Assembly (NCBI GenBank): GCA_023375785.1
Contig: SZWC01003640.1
Location: 20,335 to 63,068 of the forward strand
Reading direction: 5' to 3'
Length of the DNA stretch: 42,734 nt
Source: Penium margaritaceum
Taxonomy: Eukaryota > Streptophyta > Zygnematophyceae > Desmidiales > Peniaceae
Shown here one piece after another: positions 36,155-42,734 of this stretch. Position 1 is the first letter of the stretch. Each line of letters starts with the position of its first letter. Both the position numbers and the translations under genes were made by a program. Under the pieces are notes generated by a model. The model had not been told where the DNA came from, made no database searches, and saw nothing but the letters and a program-made list of their open reading frames with translations.

Positions 36155-36358
36155 CAAGACATAAAAAGGTGCCTACGTGACACCACCCATACTGTCTACC
36201 ACATGATCATTGATGAGGTGTCACCCGTTGCAGCATTGTGGCACACTCTTGTGGCAGCTGCGTGGAACCCGAATCTCTGCAACGTGATCATCGTCTCCCT
36301 ACGTCGAGTGGTTAATCCCCCCACCAGACAAAGACACTTGGACACTAAGGCCTTATAG
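36155..36358 (+). pseudogene. C-terminal remnant of a gag-like gene (outer LTR element)
   Basis: A 66-codon tail of ordinary composition follows the array in an open frame and ends at TAG (36356-36358). It begins DIKRCLRDTTHTVYHMIIDE, and this aligns without gaps to residues 186-205 of the inner element's gag-like protein (EIREGLNRVLGRRLHQLVDE). Shared positions are the acidic-Ile-basic start, Leu at +5, His at +14, hydrophobics at +16 and +17 and Asp-Glu at +18 and +19, with a Trp and a Leu 7-13 residues further on. Everything upstream of this point has been replaced by array, so the gene is broken. The distance from stop codon to LTR (37 bp) is close to that of the inner element (45 bp), which supports the reading. 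That it is a gag relic is inferred from this similarity and its position. Confidence 0.7.
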
Positions 36359-36374
36359 CACTCAGGCATTCATA

Positions 36375-36420
36375 CCTTGTCGGACTCAGAGGGACTGTCA
36401 GAAATATGACTCCGACAAGG
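36375..36420 (+). promoter_or_regulatory. Polypurine tract and PPT-loop hairpin of the outer element
   Basis: The purine run AGAGGGA (36388-36394) lies one base before the LTR start at 36396, where plus-strand DNA priming is expected. CCTTGTCGGA (36375-36384) and TCCGACAAGG (36411-36420) are perfect reverse complements and place the purine run and the LTR start in a 26-nt loop. The inner element has the equivalent structure at 39810-39853, with a base-pair substitution in the stem. Confidence 0.65.
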
Positions 36421-36490
36421 TCCTCCTTGTAATATACACCCCTCGGATAATCCGAGACCTCGATACCGGTTCAGGTCTCGCACCGAACCT

Positions 36491-36506
36491 CCTCGGCAAT
36501 GGCTGG
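36491..36506 (+). repeat. Single array-like unit inside the outer LTR
   Basis: CCTCGGCAATGGCTGG occurs here within the outer LTR U3 and is identical over 16 bases to a unit variant inside the array at 34931-34946. The corresponding part of the inner LTR has a different sequence. It could be a seed, a captured unit or a coincidence. Confidence 0.4.
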
Positions 36507-36631
36507 TCAGTCACGACCGTTCCACCACAGTCGAGCCGCCCCTAATAAGCGACCACGTCGCCACGCGTCCGGCTAGCGAAAAGAAGTTGTTAATGCTTGC
36601 TTTGTCCTGTTTTGTTGTATTTACGGAGGAT

Positions 36632-36636
36632 GTTCA
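36632..36636 (+). other. Target-site duplication GTTCA, left copy
   Basis: The five bases before the inner 5' LTR are identical to the five bases after its 3' LTR (40434-40438). This marks one clean integration into the outer LTR. Confidence 0.92.
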
Positions 36637-37240
36637 TGTTGGAAATCAGAATCTGACAAGTCAAGTCCCTCGGAAGAATATCCGAGCTCTCAATAATGGT
36701 TCAGGTCCTCCACTGAACCAACTTGACCAACAGCTCCCAAACTACCCGTTGGGACCGAACGGTCAAGAGATCCTCTAATAATGTGACAAGTGTCACCCGC
36801 GTCCGGCTAGCGGAAAGAAGCCGTTCCACGTCCTATTGTCCTGTTCTGTCCCTATATACCGAGGATGTTCATTCCCTCAAACTTAACCAGAACAGTTCTT
36901 CCCATCCTGTTCCCCTTTGGTTCCACGGCTTCGCCGCCGTGTCTTCGCTCTGCTCGCACTTCACACTCCTTGTCTTCGCCAGCCTCTCACAACTCCTCCC
37001 TCAGTCACTCCCTCTCCTTCGCTCAGCTCTCTTATTCCGCCGGCCATCACTCCCCTCGCTAGCAATCTCTCACATTAGCTTGTCTACCTCGACTGCCTCC
37101 CGTGTCAGCCTCTTTCAATCTCCGCGACTAACTCATCGAGGCCGCCCTCGCCTACGTCACTCCGCTGGCGTACACCTGCATGTTCCGACGCTTCTGCCTG
37201 CTTGTGCTGCTGCTGTTCTCATGCCTGCATTCTCCTGACA
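36637..37240 (+). repeat. 5' LTR of the inner element
   Basis: It starts TGTTGG and ends CTGACA, 604 bp, directly followed by the primer site. The U3 part holds a cluster of perfect short inverted repeats: CTCGGA/TCCGAG (36669-36686), GGTTCAG/CTGAACC (36698-36719), CTTGACC/GGTCAAG (36722-36767) enclosing CCCAA/TTGGG, and GTGACAAGTGTCAC (36783-36796). A TATATA box is at 36853-36858. The part after about 36900 is strongly CT-rich, so long frames through it are not evidence of coding. Confidence 0.93.
36853..36858 (+). promoter_or_regulatory. TATA box of the inner element's 5' LTR
   Basis: TATATA lies 217 bp into the LTR in the sequence CTGTCCCTATATACCGAGG. The 3' LTR has TGTATA at the same place, fragment 1 has TGTATACA, and the outer LTR has GTATTTA. 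Conserved position in all copies points to the U3 promoter, with the U3/R boundary a few tens of bases downstream. Activity is inferred. Confidence 0.6.
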
Positions 37241-37252
37241 TGGTATCAGAGC
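37241..37252 (+). promoter_or_regulatory. Primer-binding site for initiator tRNA-Met
   Basis: TGGTATCAGAGC begins at the first base after the 5' LTR. This 12-mer is the well-known complement of the 3' end of initiator tRNA-Met used by many copia-type elements in plants and fungi to prime minus-strand synthesis. Confidence 0.9.
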
Positions 37253-37745
37253 ATCAGGCAACATCACCTGGAGCCCCGTGACTGCGTCATCGCTCTGCCG
37301 CCATCCTTCCTCCATCGCTCCCATTCGCGCTATTCTATTGCCGCTACCGTCGCCTCGCGCTTCTCCGCTTCGTCAACAGCTGACATCAGCAGCACTGCCT
37401 GACGAGTTCCCCACACTGCAGAAACGCCTCGTCATCCTAAGGAAGCCCTGCGCCCATTTCCGCGCCCTTGGCCAACAACCGGTGACTTGTCGCCCACATC
37501 AGCCGCAAGCAACTCTCAAGCCGCCGCCTGCCGTCAACTACCAAGAAGCTTCCTGCCATCTACCATCCACTGATCCTCATTGCCTCTGACACCACAAGCA
37601 CCTCCTTCTCTCGCATGTTTCCTCATCAGCCTCATTTTGCTACTTCCTCTTCGTCATCCTCAATCCGCTTGCGTCCTTCATCTCGAGCCGCCTTCTCTCA
37701 TTGCCTTCTCGCTCTGTCAGTAGCTGCGGCCCAAACTGCCGTTGT

Positions 37746-37955
37746 CAGGATATCGGACACCACCAGTCTTCCTGCTCCCATTTCTGAGCCAACTGGGGAA
37801 CAAGCCGTTACTCTCCTGACATCAGCGGTCCAGTGCCTCTGCCCGCTGCCTAACTTCTTCTGTTGCAACCATCTTCCTCCAGCTGACAGGATATCGGACA
37901 CCACCAGTCTTCCTGCCCGCCGAGGGCCAACTGGGGAACAAGCCGTCACTCTCCT
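37746..37955 (+). repeat. Pair of ~70-bp direct repeats in the leader
   Basis: 37746-37817 and 37887-37955 both run from CAGGATATCGGACACCACC to AAGCCGT(T/C)ACTCTCCT, spaced 141 bp apart. They differ by a few substitutions and a net 3 bp, so the phase of the overlapping open frame is kept (both copies read ISDTTSLPA then PTGEQAVTLL). Confidence 0.8.
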
Positions 37956-38233
37956 CGAAGCAAAAGAAGTGGTTGTGTCGCATTACCTCTCTACCGCGCT
38001 GCCTCCTCCATCCTCCGTTCTCCACGCTCTCCATCTTCGCCTCCAGCACCAGTATCAGTATTCGTTCATCGCATCATCCTCATCTGCTGCCATCCGTCCT
38101 CCTCGTCCTCTTTGCCCCTGTCTCCTCAGGTCCATCAGCTGCCTGTTCCTGCCTCATCCCACTCTGCTCCACGTCTCTCCATCATCAGCATCCTCCGCGC
38201 CGCCTTCGCATCTATCATCAGCATCGTCTTGCA

Positions 38234-38890
38234 GCGCACGTGGTTCCACCCCTGCATCCACTCATTCAATTGTTTCCTCATTCCTCCGCTTCCGCATCGC
38301 TTTCAGCTCGGCACAAGGATCCGCCCGGTTGCATCGCCTGTTCCGTGACGACCTACGCCCACACTGAAACTTCCTTCAGCGCACGCGGCTCGTCCCTGCG
38401 TCCACTCCATCATCATCATCAGCCTCCGTTTCTCATCAGCAATCATCAGCATCTATGACCAGCACAAGGATCTGCACGAGTTAGCTGCCCGCTTCGCAGC
38501 GGCTTGCACCCACGCCGGTAGCAGATTTCTCGCGGCGCGTTGGCATCCGCCTCCCCCTTGCCGCATCCTACTCCCCTAACTCAGCCGCGCACGAGGTTTT
38601 GCCCCTGCGCCCACTCCATCATCCATCATTCCTCTGCCATCATCTGGTTCTGCCCCGCTCGGCACAAGGATCCACCTGGTCGTATCTCTCGAGTCGCGAC
38701 GACCTGCGCCCACGCCGAAACTTTGCAAGCGCATGAGGTTCCACCCCTGCGCCCTCTCAATCATCAGTTATCCCTTCGCTCGCCTTCCTCGGCATCTCCT
38801 GATCAGCACAGGGTTCTGCCCTGTCACATCGCCCACTGCTCAACGATCTGCACTCACACCGAAACCTCCTTGTAGCACACGAAGATCTGC
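38234..38890 (+). repeat. Five-copy diverged tandem repeat (142-208 bp period) in the leader
   Basis: Units start with GCGCACG or a variant, followed by GGTTCCACCCCTGC and TCCACTC, at 38234, 38379, 38587, 38729 and 38875. They also share inner blocks TCGGCACAAGGATCC and GACGACCT(A/G)CGCCCAC. Spacing is 145, 208, 142 and 146 bp. The last unit is incomplete and ends shortly before the gag gene. The copies have diverged well beyond the LTRs, so the array is older than this insertion. Confidence 0.75.
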
Positions 38891-39076
38891 CCCTTCACCC
38901 ACTGAACCAACAGCCTACCTTCGCCTACACCACCTTCCAAATATCTCGTCTCCTACAAGAACCTGTTCACCCTCCTGAATCCAGGGACACAGGAGACCAG
39001 CTGTTGCAGAGCCTTTCCTGTGACTGACAGTGGCAGTGTCATCCCTTCCCTCTCATTCCCTCTCACACCTCTCCAC

Positions 39077-39784
39077 ATGGCTCTCTCCTGGGAGACATGT
39101 GCTGTGCTCAAAGAAGATGGAAGCAATGTCATTGATTGGGAAGACCAAGTGCTCACTCTAGAACGAAGAACACCCATCAATCAATATAATATGGCGCAGT
39201 TTCTCACCGGACAATGCGAACACCTTCGCTCGCCATATCGCCCCATTCCAGACTACGACGACTCCTTCTTCAACGTCTATCGTCTGCTACGGGAGCAGCT
39301 CCATCCTTCTTACCGTCATCACCAACTGAAGGAAAATTCTATCCCTGAACTGTGGCATCGTATCCTGCAACAAGCCTGGAGGAAACAGTGGGTTGTAACC
39401 ACTTGTCAGAACAACGATAGCTTTCCAGACATCACTGACAAAGTACGGGTTCTTCACCACACCTCGCGCCCCTCTACAGCACAAGCATGGGCAAGTCAGG
39501 TGTACAAGGCCCTGTACCCCGAACTCCTACATGGCTACGGAATCACTGATGCCCTACTTGGAGATCTGACCTATCTGGGACCAATGGTTCCCGATGAAAC
39601 CCTTCGTCTCTACCAGGATAAGATCTACCAGGAAATCAGGGAAGGACTTAATCGCGTCCTTGGACGAAGACTTCATCAGCTGGTGGATGAATTCCCTTCT
39701 GACCTCGGGGAAATGTGGAATAATCTGCTACTGCACTGTGGGATAGAACGTTCACCCATGTGGGAGGACGTGTACTACCACTAA
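39077..39784 (+). CDS. gag: Gag-like protein of the inner LTR element
   Basis: The frame encodes 235 residues from ATG 39077. It stays open a little further upstream to 39020 but only with a GTG, so the ATG is chosen. The role would be the structural protein of retrotransposon particles. Residues 11-21 (LKEDGSNVIDW) match the pattern L..G.N...W seen near the start of copia gag proteins, the start is followed by a mostly helical-looking, Trp- and Leu-rich body, and residues 186-218 are conserved in the outer element's remnant. There is no CCHC zinc knuckle and no catalytic motif. The stop codon lies 45 bp before the 3' LTR, so no polymerase could follow. The frame is intact despite about 4% LTR divergence. 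The gag call rests on position and the short motif; otherwise this is a protein of unknown family. Confidence 0.65.
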   Translation: MALSWETCAVLKEDGSNVIDWEDQVLTLERRTPINQYNMAQFLTGQCEHLRSPYRPIPDYDDSFFNVYRLLREQLHPSYRHHQLKENSIPELWHRILQQAWRKQWVVTTCQNNDSFPDITDKVRVLHHTSRPSTAQAWASQVYKALYPELLHGYGITDALLGDLTYLGPMVPDETLRLYQDKIYQEIREGLNRVLGRRLHQLVDEFPSDLGEMWNNLLLHCGIERSPMWEDVYYH

Positions 39785-39809
39785 CAAACAGAGGTCACTC
39801 TCCTTCAAC

Positions 39810-39853
39810 CTTGTCAGATTCACAGGGGGTGTTGGAAATCAGAATCTGACAAG
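39810..39853 (+). promoter_or_regulatory. Polypurine tract and PPT-loop hairpin of the inner element
   Basis: The purine run AGGGGG (39824-39829) ends exactly at the 3' LTR start (39830). CTTGTCAGATT (39810-39820) and AATCTGACAAG (39843-39853) are perfect 11-bp reverse complements that place the tract and the first LTR bases in a 22-nt loop. The right arm is part of U3 and so is also in the 5' LTR, but the left arm exists only here, so the stem can form only at the 3' LTR junction. Confidence 0.75.
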
Positions 39854-40433
39854 TCAAGTCCCTCGGAAGAATATCCGAGCTCTCAATAATGGTTCAGGTC
39901 CTCCAGTGAACCAACTTGACCAACAGCTCCCAAACTATCCGTTGGGACCGAACGGTCAAGAGATCCCCTAATAATGTGACAAGTGTCACCCGCGTCCGGC
40001 TAGCGGAAAGAAGTCGTTGCACGTCCTATTGTCCAGTTCTGTCCCTGTATACCGAGGATGTTCATTCCCTCAAACTCAACCAGAACAGTTCTTCCCATCA
40101 TGTTCCCCTTTGGTTCCGCGGCTTCGCCGCCGTGTCTTCGCTCTGCTCGCACTTCGCACTCCTTGTCTTCGCCAGCCTCTCATAACTCCTCGCTCAGTCA
40201 CTCCCTCTCCTTCACTCAGCTCTCTTACTCCGCCGGCCATCACTCCCCTCGCTAGCACTCTCTCACATTAGCTCGTCTACCTCGACTGCCTCCCGTCTCA
40301 GCCTCTTTCAACCTCCGCGACTAACTCATCGGGACCGCCCTCGCCTACGTCACTCCGCTGACGTACACCTGCATGTTCCGACGCTTCGGCCTGCTTCTGC
40401 TACTGCTGTTCTCATGCCTGCATTCTCCTGACA
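39830..40433 (+). repeat. 3' LTR of the inner element
   Basis: It is 604 bp, TGTTGG to CTGACA, offset exactly 3193 bp from the 5' LTR. About 25 substitutions separate the pair. Most U3 inverted repeats are kept (39862-39879, 39915-39960 and 39976-39989). The GGTTCAG/CTGAACC pair has lost one base pair and the TATA box reads TGTATA. Confidence 0.93.
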
Positions 40434-40438
40434 GTTCA
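40434..40438 (+). other. Target-site duplication GTTCA, right copy
   Basis: It is identical to 36632-36636 and directly follows the 3' LTR. The outer LTR resumes here with GTTCATTCCCTCCC. Confidence 0.92.
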
Positions 40439-40826
40439 TTCCCTCCCTAGTTTAACCCAGAACAGACTTTCCTTCTTGTTCGTCTTTGTTTCCACAACTT
40501 CACAGTCGTATCTTTGCTCTGCCCGCTTCTCGCCACCTCTGTCCTCGCCATCCACTCTCAGCTCACGATATCGCTCTTCGCCACTTACGCTCCTTCCTCG
40601 CCGACCCATCACTCTCGCTCCACCTCAACTCTCTCTCTCTCAACCAGCTACATGTCTACCTCGTACTCCTCTCACATTGATCAGTTGATCGTAAGCCCCT
40701 GCGACTAACTCCTGGCGTCGTTTCTCCTCTGACCACCTATGTCATCCACCTGACGTACTTCCGTATATTACCTTGCTCCTACCTGCTTCTACCCATGCCA
40801 TCCCTACACACTACATTCTTCTGACA
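40434..40826 (+). mobile_element. Outer LTR, right part
   Basis: The LTR continues in register with the inner LTR (GTTCATTCCCTC, CCAGAACAG, a long CT-rich stretch, CATTCTTCTGACA) and ends at CTGACA, completing the inverted pair with TGTCAG at 36396. The next base starts the array (TGCCAGGCATTGCC), so there is no target duplication or flanking host sequence to test where the outer element originally stopped. Confidence 0.8.
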
Positions 40827-42515
40827 TGCCAGGCATTGCCAGGCTTTGCCGAAGTGTTGCCAGGCATTGCCCGGGCATTGCCAGGCATTTCCAGGCATTG
40901 CTCGGGCATTTCTAGGCATTGCCAGGCATTGCTAGGCATTGCCAGGCATTGTCCAGGCATTGCCAAGCATTGCCAGGCATTACCCAAACATTGCCAGGCA
41001 TTGCCAAGCATTGCCAAGGCATTGCCAGACATTGCCAAGCATTGCTAGGCATTGCACAAGCATTTACAGGCATTGCCAAGCATTACCAGGCATTGCCCAG
41101 GCATTGCCAGGCATTTCCCAGACATTTCCAAGACATTCCCAGGCATTGCCAGGCATTGTTAGGCATTGCCAGGCATTGCCACGCATTGCCAAGCATTGCC
41201 AAGCATTACCCAGGTATTGCCAGGCATTGTCCAGGCATTGCTAGGCATTGCCAGCTATTGCCAAGCATTGCCTACGCATTGCCATGCATTACCCAGGGAT
41301 TTCCAGGCATTGCTAGGCATTGCCAGGCATTGCCGAGGCATTGCCAGGCATTGCCCAGGCATTGCCAAGCATTGCCCAGGCATTGCCAGGCATTGCCAGG
41401 CATTGCCAAGCATTGCCAGGCATTGCCCAGGCATTGCCAGGCATTGCCCGGGCATTGCCAATCATTGCTTGGAATTGCCAGGCATTGCCTAGGCATTGCC
41501 AAGAATTGTCCAAGCATTGCTAGGCATGCCAAGCATTGGCCAAGCATTTGGAGGCGTTCCTCAGGCATTGCCAGGCATTGTCCAGGCATTGCCAGGCATT
41601 GCTCAAGCATTGCCAGGCATTGTCCAGGCATTGTCTGGCATTGCCCATGCATTGCGAGGCATTGTCCAAGCATTGCTAGGCATTGCCCAGGCATTGCCAG
41701 GCATTGCCCAGGCATTGCCAGGCATTGCCCAGGCATTGCGAGGCATTGCCCAGGCATTGCCAGGCATTTCCAGGCATTGTCAGGCATTGCCATGCATTGC
41801 CAGGCATTGCCCATGCATTGCCAGGCATTACCCAGGCATTGCCAGGCATTACTTGGCATTGCCAGGCATTGCCAGGCATTGCATAGGCATCACCAGGCAC
41901 TGCCGAGGCATTGCCAAGCATTGCCCAGGCATTGCCAGGCACTGCCCAAACATTGCCAGACATTACACGGGTATTGCCAGGCATTGCTAGGCATTGCCAG
42001 GCATTGCCTAGCATTGCAAAGAATTTCCAACCATTGCCCAAGCATTTCCAGGCATTGCCAGGCATTGCCAAGCATTGTCAAGGCATTGCCAGGCATTGCC
42101 AAGCATTGCCAGGCATTGCCCAGGCATTACCAGGCATCGCTAGGCATTACCAGGCATTGCCCAGGCATTGGTAGGCATTCCTAGGCATTGACAGGCATTG
42201 CCAGGCATTGCTAGGCATATCCCAAGCATTGTCGCGCATTGCCCAGGCATTGCGAGGCATTGCCCAGGCATTGCCACGCATTACCCAGGCATTGCCATGT
42301 AGTGCCAGGTATTGCCCAAGCATTGCCAGACATTGCCCACGCATTGCCAGGCATTTATAGGAATTGCAAGGCATTGTCCAGGCATTGCCCAGGCATTGCC
42401 TAGCATTGCCAGGGCATTTCACAGGCATTGTCCAGGCATTGTCCAAGCATTCCCCAGGCATTGTAAGGCATTGCCCAAGCATTGCCAGGCATTTCCTAGG
42501 CGTTGCCAGGCATTG
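40827..42515 (+). repeat. Minisatellite array, block 3 (GGCATTGCC orientation)
   Basis: The array resumes directly after the outer LTR in the orientation of block 1, opposite to block 2. It uses the same 10/11-bp units with the same spectrum of transitions, and a truncated unit GGCATGCC occurs at about 41524. A stop-free frame of 421 codons (40919-42184) is a repeat artefact. The block ends at about GGCATTGTCCATG. Confidence 0.96.
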
Positions 42516-42734
42516 TCCATGTCAATGCGCCGGATAGCAACGGTCTAGAAAACGGGTCCCGACATGGGAGGCCGCCAACCGCTCTTGGTATTGCAACCAA
42601 GATAACATATCACCCTCGAACGAGGGATCCACACTTTAGGTTCGTTTGGTTTGCAACCTCACGAAGTCCGCATGTTGGTCTTTAGTGTCTACCTTTGGTT
42701 GGACACTCTGTGAGGAGTCTCAAAGGCAAGAACT
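42516..42734. other. Non-repeat right flank with clustered short inverted repeats
   Basis: The sequence is of normal complexity. It contains three perfect short inverted repeats: CTTGGT/ACCAAG (42584-42601), CCCTCG/CGAGGG with a 2-nt loop (42613-42626) and AGTGTC/GACACT (42684-42707). A + strand frame entering from the array stays open to 42685. TGTTGG, the start of the LTRs in this window, occurs at 42673, but too little follows to test it. I do not recognise a gene. Hairpin density suggests mobile-element or regulatory sequence. Confidence 0.4.

Larger units (their letters stand above)
36396..36636 (+). mobile_element. Outer LTR, left part (interrupted by the inner element)
   Basis: The LTR starts TGTCAG, the exact inverted complement of its end CTGACA at 40826. 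It has the same order of landmarks as the inner LTRs: hairpin CTCGGAT/ATCCGAG (36442-36456), GGTTCAGGTC, CCTAATAA, CGCGTCCGGCTAGC, a CTGTTTTGTTGTATTTA promoter-like stretch and GGAGGATGTTCA. It is then split by the inner element, which duplicated GTTCA (36632-36636). Sequence similarity to the inner LTR is clear in these blocks but low between them, so it is an older or different subfamily. Joined length would be about 629 bp. Confidence 0.82.
37253..39076 (+). other. Long repeat-bearing leader of the inner element
   Basis: About 1.8 kb separates the primer site from the gag ATG. It is CT-rich and low in complexity. A frame from ATG 37615 to 38367 (250 codons, Ser/Pro/Leu-rich) is open, and a 72-bp direct repeat lies in it in phase, but the composition alone keeps this frame open and I see no recognisable domain. 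I treat it as probable untranslated leader with packaging or priming functions. A short accessory protein cannot be excluded from sequence alone. Confidence 0.55.
36637..40433 (+). mobile_element. Complete non-autonomous copia-type LTR retrotransposon with a gag-like gene only
   Basis: This is a 3,797-bp element. The 5' LTR is 36637-37240, the primer site 37241-37252, the long leader with internal repeats about 37253-39076, the gag-like gene 39077-39784, the polypurine tract 39824-39829 and the 3' LTR 39830-40433. It has an exact 5-bp target duplication. The two LTRs are both 604 bp and differ at about 25 positions by hand count (about 4%) with no indels, so the insertion is not recent. No reading frame of the internal 2.6 kb shows protease, integrase, reverse transcriptase or RNase H motifs, so it would need enzymes from a relative. 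The organisation resembles the plant class called TR-GAG. The copia assignment rests on the primer site, terminal sequence and 5-bp duplication, not on a polymerase. Confidence 0.9.

Noticed and set aside
36723..37238. 171-codon frame in the 5' LTR, and the similar frames in the 3' LTR
   Set aside because: It starts at TTG, lies in the CT-rich R/U5 part, is Ser/Leu-rich and is interrupted in the 3' LTR copy. It is a composition artefact.
37615..38367. 250-codon frame in the leader as a confident gene
   Set aside because: It has a real ATG but Ser/Pro low complexity, no recognisable domain, and spans diverged tandem repeats. I left it as a possibility inside the leader entry.
38576..38764. 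Minus-strand short frames in the leader (for example 38576-38764 and 37698-37949)
   Set aside because: They are reverse-strand shadows of CT-rich repeats, with no start context or domain.
37253..39829. Reverse transcriptase, integrase or protease in the inner element
   Set aside because: I looked for a protease DTG or DSG motif in context, an HHCC and DDE integrase and a YVDD polymerase motif on both strands and found none. The internal region is also too short for a full pol gene.
137..42515. CRISPR array
   Set aside because: There are no unique spacers. Units are contiguous at 10-11 bp, far shorter than CRISPR repeats, and no cas-like gene is present.

Overview
The window looks like heterochromatin-type DNA from a filamentous fungus, most likely a basidiomycete. 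The grounds for this are a copia-style LTR retrotransposon (TG...CA termini, primer site TGGTATCAGAGC matching initiator tRNA-Met, 5-bp target duplication) with CT-rich LTRs, and the absence of any bacterial gene organisation. The species and the basidiomycete assignment are inference. I see no intact cellular gene, tRNA or rRNA.

About 37 kb of the 42.7 kb is one minisatellite of 10- and 11-bp units, consensus TGGCAATGCC or TGGGCAATGCC, with roughly 3,500 units. Layout: a 136-bp non-repeat flank; array block 1 (137-3224), with the unit reading GGCATTGCC on the + strand; an orientation switch at 3225-3227; array block 2 (3225 to about 36154), with the unit reading GGCAATGCC; a nest of two related LTR elements (36155-40826); array block 3 (40827-42515), again GGCATTGCC; and a 219-bp non-repeat right flank. 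Block 2 is interrupted twice, at 5966-6194 and 10642-10869, by U3 fragments of an LTR related to the nested elements. A single inversion of 3225 to about 36154 would put the whole array and every LTR piece in one orientation.

The array is hierarchical. Above the 10/11-bp unit, a marker unit GGCATGCC recurs about every 1.1-1.2 kb between 13 and 36 kb. Above that are multi-kilobase duplications: about 4.7-4.9 kb (carrying the two LTR fragments), a 5.3-5.5 kb tandem pair (about 14.5-20.0 and 20.0-25.27 kb) with a rearranged third copy, and a 2.1-2.2 kb pair at 26.1-29.7 kb. The long reading frames that cover the array exist because the unit has no stop codon in any frame on either strand. I do not call them genes.

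The retroelement nest is the informative non-repeat part. The inner element (36637-40433) has two 604-bp LTRs, a primer site, a long tandem-repeat-bearing leader, one gag-like gene of 235 codons, a polypurine tract and an exact GTTCA duplication. It has no protease, integrase, reverse transcriptase or RNase H, so it is a gag-only, non-autonomous element. It sits inside the LTR of an older related element, of which only the end of a homologous gag gene, the polypurine tract and the 3' LTR survive. The array cuts that gag remnant at about 36155 and starts again at the base after the outer LTR. Both elements carry a perfect inverted repeat with the polypurine tract in the loop, and one stem position differs between them by a compensatory change.
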